Positions 20,642 to 27,251 of a DNA stretch of 42,501 nt are shown here, in pieces. Under the pieces are notes generated by a model, which did not search any database, was not told the origin of the DNA, and saw only the letters and a list, made by a program, of their open reading frames with translations. Position 1 is the stretch's first letter. Every line of letters begins with the position of its first letter. The position numbers were made by a program, and so were the translations under genes. The stretch is taken from assembly GCA_913009415.1 (NCBI GenBank), contig CAJVYM010000008.1, positions 1 through 42,501 of the forward strand, in the 5' to 3' direction. The DNA comes from an uncultured bacterium. Its GTDB lineage: Bacteria > Bipolaricaulota > Bipolaricaulia > UBA7950 > UBA9294.

Positions 20642-21790
20642 CTATCGTAGACGGAAGTCGCGCGTTCCTCCAGCCAGGTTGTCTCCACCATAATCAATTG
20701 TCACGAGTGCACGGTAGATTCCTGCGGGCAGCGGTGATTTGGAATCGTCCGTTACTGAGAGAATCCGATCTTTGCCCGGGAGAAGCGGGAATTCATCTAT
20801 CGGTAGTGACCGTACGGTATCACCGTTTTGGCTGATAACGTCGATTGTTCCAGTTGGCCGCAGTTGGACATTGCCGGTGTTTGCAAAAGTAACATTAAAT
20901 GCCAATGGATCGTTTGCTACCTTGCGTACACTCTTCACTTCACCAGATAACACCTCCGATCCGGGGATCGTCTCGTAGACCTTAACCCCGAAGCGTTCGA
21001 TGGCAAGAACAGTCGCTCCCTGGCGCTGCTGCGGGCGGGGAGAACCCTGGACGAAGATCATCGCCCAGTACATGCCGGACACGCCACTATTGGGGACAGC
21101 GACGCGAAAGTTGACGGGCTGCGTCGCGCCCGGGGCGATCCTGAACGTCTGTGGGGAAGCGGTGATCCAATCGCCGCAGGAGCGGGAGACGGTGCTGAAC
21201 TCTCCCCCTGCGCCATCGACCGACTCGATGTCAACATGCGAGGAGAACGTCTCATCTATGCGCAGACCGCTGAAGTCCTGCAATGCGTGCACGCGCAGAT
21301 TTACGGTGACCATTCCATCCGCCTCGGAAGAGATGACAGTGCGAGTGATGGACACCGGTCCATTGGTCGATTCGGTCGGAGGCTCGGTGCCAGCAGAGAG
21401 GAGCTTTGCCGCGCCAGCAATTTGACCCCGCGACGACGGGCTTCCGCTAGCGTAGGTGCCGTCGACTGTGATGCTATCGTTTGGAATGATGACGCGGTAC
21501 TTAATGTCTAGCGCGTCCCCTTTCTTGAACGCACGCGCAAACAGCCAGCGAGCGCTGTTGAGCGTCAGGAAGTCGTTGTCACCGCTCTGTGTCCGCGTCC
21601 AGTCGCCCATGTATACCGTCACATCCTGCGGGTCGGACTCGTTGTTTAACACCTGAAACGTGTACATATCGCTTGCGTCAGGTGCCAGGTGCAGATCGAA
21701 CTCGATCTGTGTGATTTGTAGTGCAAAGGACGGCATACCGACGAGCATGACACCCAGAACAGCAGCCAACAGAATCGATAGTTTTTTCAT
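20642..21790 (-). CDS. secreted chaperone/DUF916-like protein with tandem Ig-like domains
   Basis: 382 aa; signal peptide; APDASDMYTFQVLNNESDPQDVTVYMGDWTRTQSGDNDFL and SCGDWITASPQTFRIAPGATQPVNFRVAVPNSGVSGMYWAMIFVQG resemble WxL-associated DUF916 or PapD-like domains. Confidence 0.55.
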   Translation of the reverse strand: MKKLSILLAAVLGVMLVGMPSFALQITQIEFDLHLAPDASDMYTFQVLNNESDPQDVTVYMGDWTRTQSGDNDFLTLNSARWLFARAFKKGDALDIKYRVIIPNDSITVDGTYASGSPSSRGQIAGAAKLLSAGTEPPTESTNGPVSITRTVISSEADGMVTVNLRVHALQDFSGLRIDETFSSHVDIESVDGAGGEFSTVSRSCGDWITASPQTFRIAPGATQPVNFRVAVPNSGVSGMYWAMIFVQGSPRPQQRQGATVLAIERFGVKVYETIPGSEVLSGEVKSVRKVANDPLAFNVTFANTGNVQLRPTGTIDVISQNGDTVRSLPIDEFPLLPGKDRILSVTDDSKSPLPAGIYRALVTIDYGGDNLAGGTRDFRLR

Positions 21791-21843
21791 CCCTTACCTC
21801 CACACGCTATTCTCGTTGATTCAGGGAGGAATGCAACTGCGGG

Positions 21844-22785
21844 TTAGTGTGCGACGACCGTGTACATGAACTGGACGGCGTAATCACCCGCGACATCCGC
21901 CGTTGTCGGCGTGTAACGGTAGTCGATCGTGTGCGTTGCGCTCCCCGCAGTCTGTCTCGTGGCGATAACCACCGGCGCACTATCAAGGTTTGTGCATACG
22001 CGAAAGCCGGACGAGTCGATCTGCCAGGACATGTTTGCCAACAGATCTCCAGTGTACCTGGGCGGAATGGTAATTGCGGAGACGCCAAGCTGCATATCCC
22101 AGCCTGATGGCGAATTACTGATGACAAATACGCCGTTTCCCTGGCTCTCCAGGCTGGAGAACCCGTGATCAATATCGTAGAGAGACCCGTCGATCGTCCC
22201 CAGATTGATAGAATCGTGTACGGACAGCACCATCCAAGTATCGGCCTTAAAACTCACCACTACGTCCTGGTCGACATTGTAGAGGATTCCCCACCACCAG
22301 GACACATTCACGCGGTACTGGAGCGTCACCTGATACTCTCCCGGTCGATCACCGCTATTCGGCAGGTAGCGGTAGTCGATCGGGGCAGTGTAGTTCACTG
22401 TGCCTCCCCTTCCGGAAGAGACCGTCATCCATTGGTTCACTGCTGGAAACGTGGCATAGGTATGTTGATCGCCCCCACACCAAGAGAACTTCGTCAGGTC
22501 GACGAGCGGTGAGGCCGACTCGACTCTCACCTCCAAGGCCCACTGGAAGTTCCACCCGTTGCGTACCACAGTAATTTCATTACTGAGGGAAGAGAGCGCC
22601 TGGAACGATCCGCCACCCTGGGGTGTCGCTCCCTGGTAGATCGAGGAGTTGATCACCCCCAGATCGATGTTTGGGTGGACCGTAAGGCACGTCTCATCCC
22701 CCCACAAGCTGTTGCAGCTCGTGCCGGCAAGGACAGGTTGTGTAACGACAAGGACCAGGAAGAGCGATAATAAGAACCTCTTTAT
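21844..22785 (-). CDS. secreted two-domain surface/filament subunit-like protein, apparent AUA start
   Basis: The ORF track starts at internal TTG 22707. Upstream in-frame codons encode (I)KRFLLSLFLVLVVTQPVLAGTSCNSL, a clear signal peptide, preceded by GGAGG-CCTAAT-ATA. Two homologous halves, both ending in YRYxPxxxDxxGxYxVxxxYxV. Confidence 0.65.
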   Translation of the reverse strand: MKRFLLSLFLVLVVTQPVLAGTSCNSLWGDETCLTVHPNIDLGVINSSIYQGATPQGGGSFQALSSLSNEITVVRNGWNFQWALEVRVESASPLVDLTKFSWCGGDQHTYATFPAVNQWMTVSSGRGGTVNYTAPIDYRYLPNSGDRPGEYQVTLQYRVNVSWWWGILYNVDQDVVVSFKADTWMVLSVHDSINLGTIDGSLYDIDHGFSSLESQGNGVFVISNSPSGWDMQLGVSAITIPPRYTGDLLANMSWQIDSSGFRVCTNLDSAPVVIATRQTAGSATHTIDYRYTPTTADVAGDYAVQFMYTVVAH

Positions 22786-22802
22786 ATTAGGCCTCCTTCA
22801 CA

Positions 22803-22842
22803 TTATTAAAAGGGGAAATGCCTTCTTCCGACATTCCCCCTT
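22803..22842 (-). terminator. intercistronic terminator/attenuator-like hairpin
   Basis: Minus strand AAGGGGGAATG-TCGGAAGAAGG-CATTTCCCCTT then TTAAT, between the 180-aa subunit gene and the 22785 gene. Confidence 0.65.
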
Positions 22843-22852
22843 GGTTTCCAAA

Positions 22853-23395
22853 CTAGTTGGTTGTGACTGTATAGGTGACCGTCACCGCATAGTCGCCTGC
22901 GGCATCGGTCTCGTTTACTAGATACTGATATTGGATGTCGCTGATATGATCGATCGCTGCAGCACTGGTAGTCTTCAAGGTCTGGGTCGTGTTCAGGCTG
23001 GTCCAACTTAGATCTCCGCCCTCGATCTGGAAGCGAGCCAGGTCACCTAGCATGCCGGTGGGGACGACGGCACTGACGGTCAGGGTATAGCCATCGGGAG
23101 CGTTGGTGATCACATAGGCATTATGGTTAGCGCCGTCAGTGACAGGATCCCAAACATCGGTGTCCGGATCATAGTAACTTCCACCGACATCCGTCCCCAG
23201 ATTAACGCTCAAATCAGCAACAGGTATGTATAGGATGATCCAATTTACTACACTCCAACTTGCGTCTACATCGTTTATTGTTGCTGTCGCTGAGGGTGGC
23301 GTGTTAACTACAGTCTCAGCCAGTGTAACTACTCCTACTCCAATAACCAACGCTCCAACCAACATTAATACAAAAAGCCTCTTCATGTTAAGCAC
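22853..23395 (-). CDS. secreted single-domain surface/filament subunit-like protein
   Basis: 180 aa; signal peptide MKRLFVLMLVGALVIGVGVVTLA; C-terminus YQYLVNETDAAGDYAVTVTYTVTTN; SD AGGAGG. Confidence 0.8.
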   Translation of the reverse strand: MLNMKRLFVLMLVGALVIGVGVVTLAETVVNTPPSATATINDVDASWSVVNWIILYIPVADLSVNLGTDVGGSYYDPDTDVWDPVTDGANHNAYVITNAPDGYTLTVSAVVPTGMLGDLARFQIEGGDLSWTSLNTTQTLKTTSAAAIDHISDIQYQYLVNETDAAGDYAVTVTYTVTTN

Positions 23396-23453
23396 CTCCT
23401 AATGGTCTTGTTTCATGAGCATCTTGCAGCTCTGCCACCATTAGGTACACCAC

Positions 23454-23588
23454 GGCAGCCTGACAATCTTCCCGCAGTTTCAACGTCCATTGCGGTTCAA
23501 CTCGATAAACCCTAAGAACCCAACGAACTCTATAAACTCGAAAGACTCATGGCTTTGCGCCCCGGGATCGCTCCCGGTTTGCCCTTTC
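23454..23588 (-). promoter_or_regulatory. GEMM / cyclic-di-GMP-I riboswitch-like aptamer, proximal copy (leader R1)
   Basis: Minus strand GAAAGGGCAAACCGGGAGCGATCCCGGGGCGCAAAGCCATGAGTC; GCGA tetraloop hairpin. 3' P3 half less canonical (GTCAGGCTGCC). Confidence 0.75.
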
Positions 23589-23650
23589 GATCATACCTGT
23601 ATAGGCCGTAGCTTTGCGCCCCGCCCTTTCAAGCGGTTTGCCCTTTAATG
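23589..23650 (-). promoter_or_regulatory. GEMM-like module, distal copy (leader R1)
   Basis: Minus strand TTAAAGGGCAAACCGCTTGAAAGGGCGGGGCGCAAAGCTACGGCCTATACAGGTATGATCG; GAAA tetraloop. Confidence 0.75.
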
Positions 23651-23744
23651 CTTGTGAGAGGCAACAAATTTCGTTCTCTAGTTTACCCAACCTTCAGTTC
23701 GCCTACCACCTCCCTTCTCATTACTAACCACTGCTAACAACTAT

Positions 23745-23773
23745 ATTATACATGCAATATGCGGCGATGTCAA
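23745..23773 (-). promoter_or_regulatory. consensus sigma70 promoter of leader R1
   Basis: Minus strand TTGACA-N17-TATAAT (-35 at 23768-23773, -10 at 23745-23750). Confidence 0.85.
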
Positions 23774-23825
23774 GCTGCGGGGGGGGATATCTGGGGGGGT
23801 GTGAACCGAGAATGTAGGCCGCTGA

Positions 23826-23851
23826 GGGGCTGGTGGTTGTTTTCCAGCCCC
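23826..23851 (-). terminator. stem-loop downstream of the 142-aa subunit gene, terminator-like
   Basis: GGGGCTGG-N10-CCAGCCCC; no clear U tract. Confidence 0.4.
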
Positions 23852-23869
23852 CCAAGCATGGTTTGGACT

Positions 23870-24298
23870 TTATTTGGCAGCTACGGTGTACGTGACCGTT
23901 GCGGTATAATTACCTGGATTCATCGAACGAAGGTTGCTCAGGCTGTAGCCAACGCCTATCTTGGCATTTCCCTTGCCTTTCTTCGCGGAAAGGGAGACAC
24001 CCAGGTGATCGCTGCCCCCTCCTTTCACGGAGAAGGAAAGCGTCCAAGCGGTGTTGCTGAACACATGAAGAGTGTTCGCATTGTCCTTGCTCACGGAGTC
24101 TACACCAGCAGCGATTGTACCGAAGTCGAACGCACTGGCATCTATCGTCAGTTCAACGAACTTTTGGATCGTCCAGTTAACCTTGTTAGCCGCATTGGCT
24201 GACGGTTGTCCTGCAAGACCGATCAGCCCTACGATGCCCACTGTCAAGCCCAACACCAACAGACCTACAAGAAGCTTGTTAATCCTCATCGAAAGCAC
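23870..24298 (-). CDS. small secreted surface/filament subunit-like protein
   Basis: 142 aa; signal peptide (KLLVGLLVLGLTVGIVGLIGLAGQPSANA); NWTIQKFVELTIDASAFDFGTIAAG..YTATVTYTVAAK; close paralog of the 25349 gene. Confidence 0.8.
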   Translation of the reverse strand: MLSMRINKLLVGLLVLGLTVGIVGLIGLAGQPSANAANKVNWTIQKFVELTIDASAFDFGTIAAGVDSVSKDNANTLHVFSNTAWTLSFSVKGGGSDHLGVSLSAKKGKGNAKIGVGYSLSNLRSMNPGNYTATVTYTVAAK

Positions 24299-24351
24299 CT
24301 CCTAATGGTTTTGTCTGAGCACATCTAGTGGCTCGGCCACCATCAGGCCGC

Positions 24352-24491
24352 GGCAGCCCGGCTGCCTTTTCAAGTCCCTTTGTTCTTTGAGTTCTGGGTT
24401 CTTTGGGTTCAACCCAATGAACCCAAGCAACTCTATGAACCCGAAAGGTCCGTGGCTTTGCGTCCCGGGATCGCTCCCGGTTTGCCCTTCA
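24352..24491 (-). promoter_or_regulatory. GEMM / cyclic-di-GMP-I riboswitch, proximal copy (leader R2)
   Basis: Minus strand GAAGGGCAAACCGGGAGCGATCCCGGGACGCAAAGCCACGGACC...GGCAGCCGGGCTGCC; P3 carries an inserted hairpin. Confidence 0.85.
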
Positions 24492-24567
24492 CACTGCTCA
24501 AATATGAGCTTTGCCTAGAAGGTCCGTAGCTTTGCGTCCCGTTCTTTCAAACGGTTTGCCTTTTGTA
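24492..24567 (-). promoter_or_regulatory. GEMM-like module, distal copy (leader R2)
   Basis: Minus strand ACAAAAGGCAAACCGTTTGAAAGAACGGGACGCAAAGCTACGGACC; GAAA tetraloop; no canonical P3 3' half before the next copy. Confidence 0.75.
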
Positions 24568-24716
24568 GATGCCTCGTTGAGGATCTTGTTGTTGCAGCGG
24601 CCAATCCGCTGCAATCTTTCTATCTTTCTCTTGCCAGAGAAGTAGTGCACACGCACTCTTCTTGGCGTTTCGGGCATTCCTTTTTCTCGGTTCACTTGTC
24701 AATGATCTGCGCCTAT

Positions 24717-24746
24717 AGTATGCCTAAAAGGCACACTTCTTAGACA
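24717..24746 (-). promoter_or_regulatory. putative promoter of leader R2
   Basis: Minus strand TGTCTAA-N17-CATACTAT, matching the motif before leaders R3 and R4. Confidence 0.5.
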
Positions 24747-24846
24747 GAAACGGATGGAAACACCTATACAGTGTATCGAACGGAACTTACGCAGCTATTT
24801 GGAGTGTGTAAAGAGCGTGATGTAAACCTTGCAAACCGAGAAGATC

Positions 24847-24882
24847 GTGCTTCGGGAACCGATTGCTCAGCCCCCGAAGCAC
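24847..24882 (-). terminator. stem-loop downstream of the 151-aa subunit gene
   Basis: GTGCTTCGGG-N16-CCCGAAGCAC, 10-bp perfect stem; weak U tract. Confidence 0.4.
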
Positions 24883-24893
24883 TTGTTAAATCC

Positions 24894-25349
24894 TTACTTG
24901 GTAGTGACAGTATAGGTGACCGTAGCGGTATAGCTGCCAGGATTCATCGTACGCAGGTTGTTCAGGCTGTAGCCGACACCTACCTTGGCATTCCCCTTGC
25001 CTTTCTTGGCGGAAAGGGAGATACCCAAGTGGTCGCTACCGGCTCCTTTCACGGAGAAGGAAAGCGTCCAAGCGGTGTTGCTGAATACTGAAAGAGTGTT
25101 TGCGTTGTCCTTGCTCACGGAGTCAATACCAGCGGCGATCTTGCCAAAGTCGAACGCGCTGTCGTGGATGGTCAATTCAACGAAGCTCTGAACGGTCCAC
25201 GAGACCTTGTTGGTTGCGACTTTGGATGAAGCCGATCCAGCAAATCCAGCCAATCCCAACGTCGTCACTGCCAAACCCAACACCAACAGACCTACCATAA
25301 ACTTGTTAATCCTCATTGAAAGCACCTCCCAATGGTTGTTTGAGTGCAT
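24894..25349 (-). CDS. small secreted surface/filament subunit-like protein (paralog of the 24298 gene)
   Basis: 151 aa (start may be the internal ATG MRINKFMVGLL); VSWTVQSFVELTIHDSAFDFGKIAAGIDSVSKDNANTLSVFSNTAWTLSFSVKG...YTATVTYTVTTK. Confidence 0.8.
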   Translation of the reverse strand: MHSNNHWEVLSMRINKFMVGLLVLGLAVTTLGLAGFAGSASSKVATNKVSWTVQSFVELTIHDSAFDFGKIAAGIDSVSKDNANTLSVFSNTAWTLSFSVKGAGSDHLGISLSAKKGKGNAKVGVGYSLNNLRTMNPGSYTATVTYTVTTK

Positions 25350-25380
25350 CTAGCGACTCGGCCACCATTAGACTGCTTGC

Positions 25381-25511
25381 GGCAACCCGGCGGCCTTTTC
25401 AAGTTCCTTTGTTCTTTGAGTTCTAGGTTCTTTAAGTTCAACCCAATGAACTCTATGAACTTAAAAGGTCCGTGGCTTTGCGTCCCGGGATCGCTCCCGG
25501 TTTGCCCTTTG
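25381..25511 (-). promoter_or_regulatory. GEMM / cyclic-di-GMP-I riboswitch, proximal copy (leader R3)
   Basis: Minus strand AAAGGGCAAACCGGGAGCGATCCCGGGACGCAAAGCCACGGACCTTTT...AAAAGGCCGCCGGGTTGCC. Confidence 0.87.
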
Positions 25512-25587
25512 CACAATGCTCTTACGAGCGTTGTCTAGAAGGTCCGTAGCTTTGCGTCCCGTTCTTTCAAACGGTTTGCTTTTAGTA
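25512..25587 (-). promoter_or_regulatory. GEMM-like module, distal copy (leader R3), G20A-type
   Basis: Minus strand CTAAAAGCAAACCGTTTGAAAGAACGGGACGCAAAGCTACGGACC. Confidence 0.7.
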
Positions 25588-25740
25588 GATGCTTCTCGTG
25601 AGGATATGTAATGCTTGCAGCGGCCATCCGCTGCAATCTTTAGATCTTCTTTACTCCAGAGGAGGGACAAATGATTTGCTCGGCCTCTCCAGCGGAGTTT
25701 TTCTTGCTTCTCGGTTCACTTGTCAATGACCTACACTCAT

Positions 25741-25770
25741 AATATACCTAGAAACGGATGCTCTTAGACA
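25741..25770 (-). promoter_or_regulatory. putative promoter of leader R3
   Basis: Minus strand TGTCTAAGAGCATCCGTTTCTAGGTATATTAT. Confidence 0.6.
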
Positions 25771-25874
25771 TAACACATCCATTAGTACTTGCAGTGCTCT
25801 CCTAATGCCAGGTAGAAATGTCCTTGGACTGTGGTAAGATTGCGCCTAGAATGACTTACCAAGGGGGTTCGCAT

Positions 25875-26327
25875 ATGCAGAAAACACGCGGCATTCTCGT
25901 TGCGATTAGTGTTCTAATCAGTGTTCTGGGTTTGAGCGGCTGTTTCGGCATTAGTTTTATCAATGTCGCTGGGACATGGAGCGGTCTTATCACCTGGACA
26001 AGCGGACCGGCTCCGGGAATCAAGACACCCATCACCCTCACTTTAGTTCAACAGAAGAAGGATACGCAGATCAGCGGCGAGATCGGACTGATGGGACCGG
26101 GATCGAAGCCGTTCTCCATCCCGATCACCGAAGGGATAGCGGGGAACGGATCGTTCACCATCCACGCTTTCGGAGTGATGGATGTCATCACCCCGCACGC
26201 TAATGTGCAGATTGATCTAACAGGAAAGCGTGACGGCAACGTGATAAGTGGCACGGGAACGCAGACTAACGATGGTGTTCCCTACACATTTAGCCGGAGC
26301 GCAACTCTGCAAGCCTCGACCGAATAG
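25875..26327 (+). CDS. small lipoprotein, hypothetical
   Basis: ATG 25875 inside the ORF-track ORF; MQKTRGILVAISVLISVLGLSGC lipobox. Confidence 0.75.
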   Translation: MQKTRGILVAISVLISVLGLSGCFGISFINVAGTWSGLITWTSGPAPGIKTPITLTLVQQKKDTQISGEIGLMGPGSKPFSIPITEGIAGNGSFTIHAFGVMDVITPHANVQIDLTGKRDGNVISGTGTQTNDGVPYTFSRSATLQASTE

Positions 26328-26336
26328 GCAGAAAAA

Positions 26337-27248
26337 GTGAGCCTACAAAAAGAGGCGGGCACGGTCCTCGATATCAAGCGTTACGCGATCCACGACGGGC
26401 CCGGAATCCGCACCACGGTCTTTCTCAAGGGCTGCCCTCTTGCCTGTGAATGGTGTCACAACCCGGAGAGCCAGCGCGAGCGGCCAGAGATCCTTTACTA
26501 CCAAGAGCGCTGCACCCTGTGCGGTGCTTGCGTCTTGGCCTGCGAGAACGCGGCGATCAGCATTGCTGGTGGCCATCTGGCCCTCGATCAATCTCTCTGC
26601 GTTGGATGCGGCGACTGCGTCACTGCCTGCCCGAATGGGGCGCGTGAGCTCGCCGGACGGCAGATGAGCGTCGAACAGGTCGTCTCGGAGGTAGTGAAGG
26701 ATACACTCTTCTACGAGGAATCGGGCGGAGGGGTGACCTTCTCCGGCGGCGAACCGCTGCTGCAAGCGGGCTTCGTTCGCGCTGTCGCTGCCCGCTGCGC
26801 AGAGTTGGACATTCACACCGCGCTCGACACGAGTGGATTCGCCCCGGAGAGGGAACTGATCAAGGTCGCCGATGTCATTGATCTCTTCCTCTACGATGTC
26901 AAGACGGTCGATGATGCGGCACATCTGGCGTACACCGGGGTATCTAATCGCAGCATCCTGTGCAATCTGCAAATTCTCGATGAGATGGGAAAGCGGATCT
27001 GGATCAGGTTTCCTCTCGTGCCAGGCGTGAACGACGGCGAGCGCTCGCTGTCTGACATGATCGATCTGATCGGGCCCCTAAAATCGGTGGAAGGGGTCCA
27101 GGTTCTGCCGTATCATCGCGCGGGTGCGGGCAAGTATGTCCACCTGGGGCGAGAGCACTTGTTTGCTCGGACGCAGGAGCCATCCGGAGAAGAAGCTGCT
27201 ACGTATCTTGCCAAGGGTACCGGCCTTCCGGTGCAGATAGGAGGATAG
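26337..27248 (+). CDS. glycyl-radical enzyme activating protein (radical SAM, with ferredoxin-like insert)
   Basis: 303 aa; IHDGPGIRTTVFLKGCPLACEWCHNPES (CxxxCxxC), CTLCGACVLAC, CVGCGDCVTACPNGA, GGGVTFSGGEPL. Confidence 0.95.
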   Translation: MSLQKEAGTVLDIKRYAIHDGPGIRTTVFLKGCPLACEWCHNPESQRERPEILYYQERCTLCGACVLACENAAISIAGGHLALDQSLCVGCGDCVTACPNGARELAGRQMSVEQVVSEVVKDTLFYEESGGGVTFSGGEPLLQAGFVRAVAARCAELDIHTALDTSGFAPERELIKVADVIDLFLYDVKTVDDAAHLAYTGVSNRSILCNLQILDEMGKRIWIRFPLVPGVNDGERSLSDMIDLIGPLKSVEGVQVLPYHRAGAGKYVHLGREHLFARTQEPSGEEAATYLAKGTGLPVQIGG

Positions 27249-27251
27249 GAA

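Noticed and set aside
20342-20693. Overlapping ORFs on both strands (94-101 aa) between NUDIX and the chaperone-like gene
   Set aside because: No recognisable domain, SD or signal peptide; region looks noncoding and structured (e.g. GTCGCAGACAAGCTGCGAC), possibly decayed.
25690-25746. TTGACA on the minus strand in TCATTGACAAGTGAACC as a -35 box
   Set aside because: No -10 at suitable distance downstream; the TATATTAT box lies upstream of it, so it is more likely transcribed leader sequence.
22301-25800. Repeated GGGATCGCTCCCGG / TTTGCGTCCC blocks considered as a CRISPR or transposon repeat
   Set aside because: Spacing is irregular, there are no spacers, and the blocks match GEMM riboswitch cores in gene leaders.
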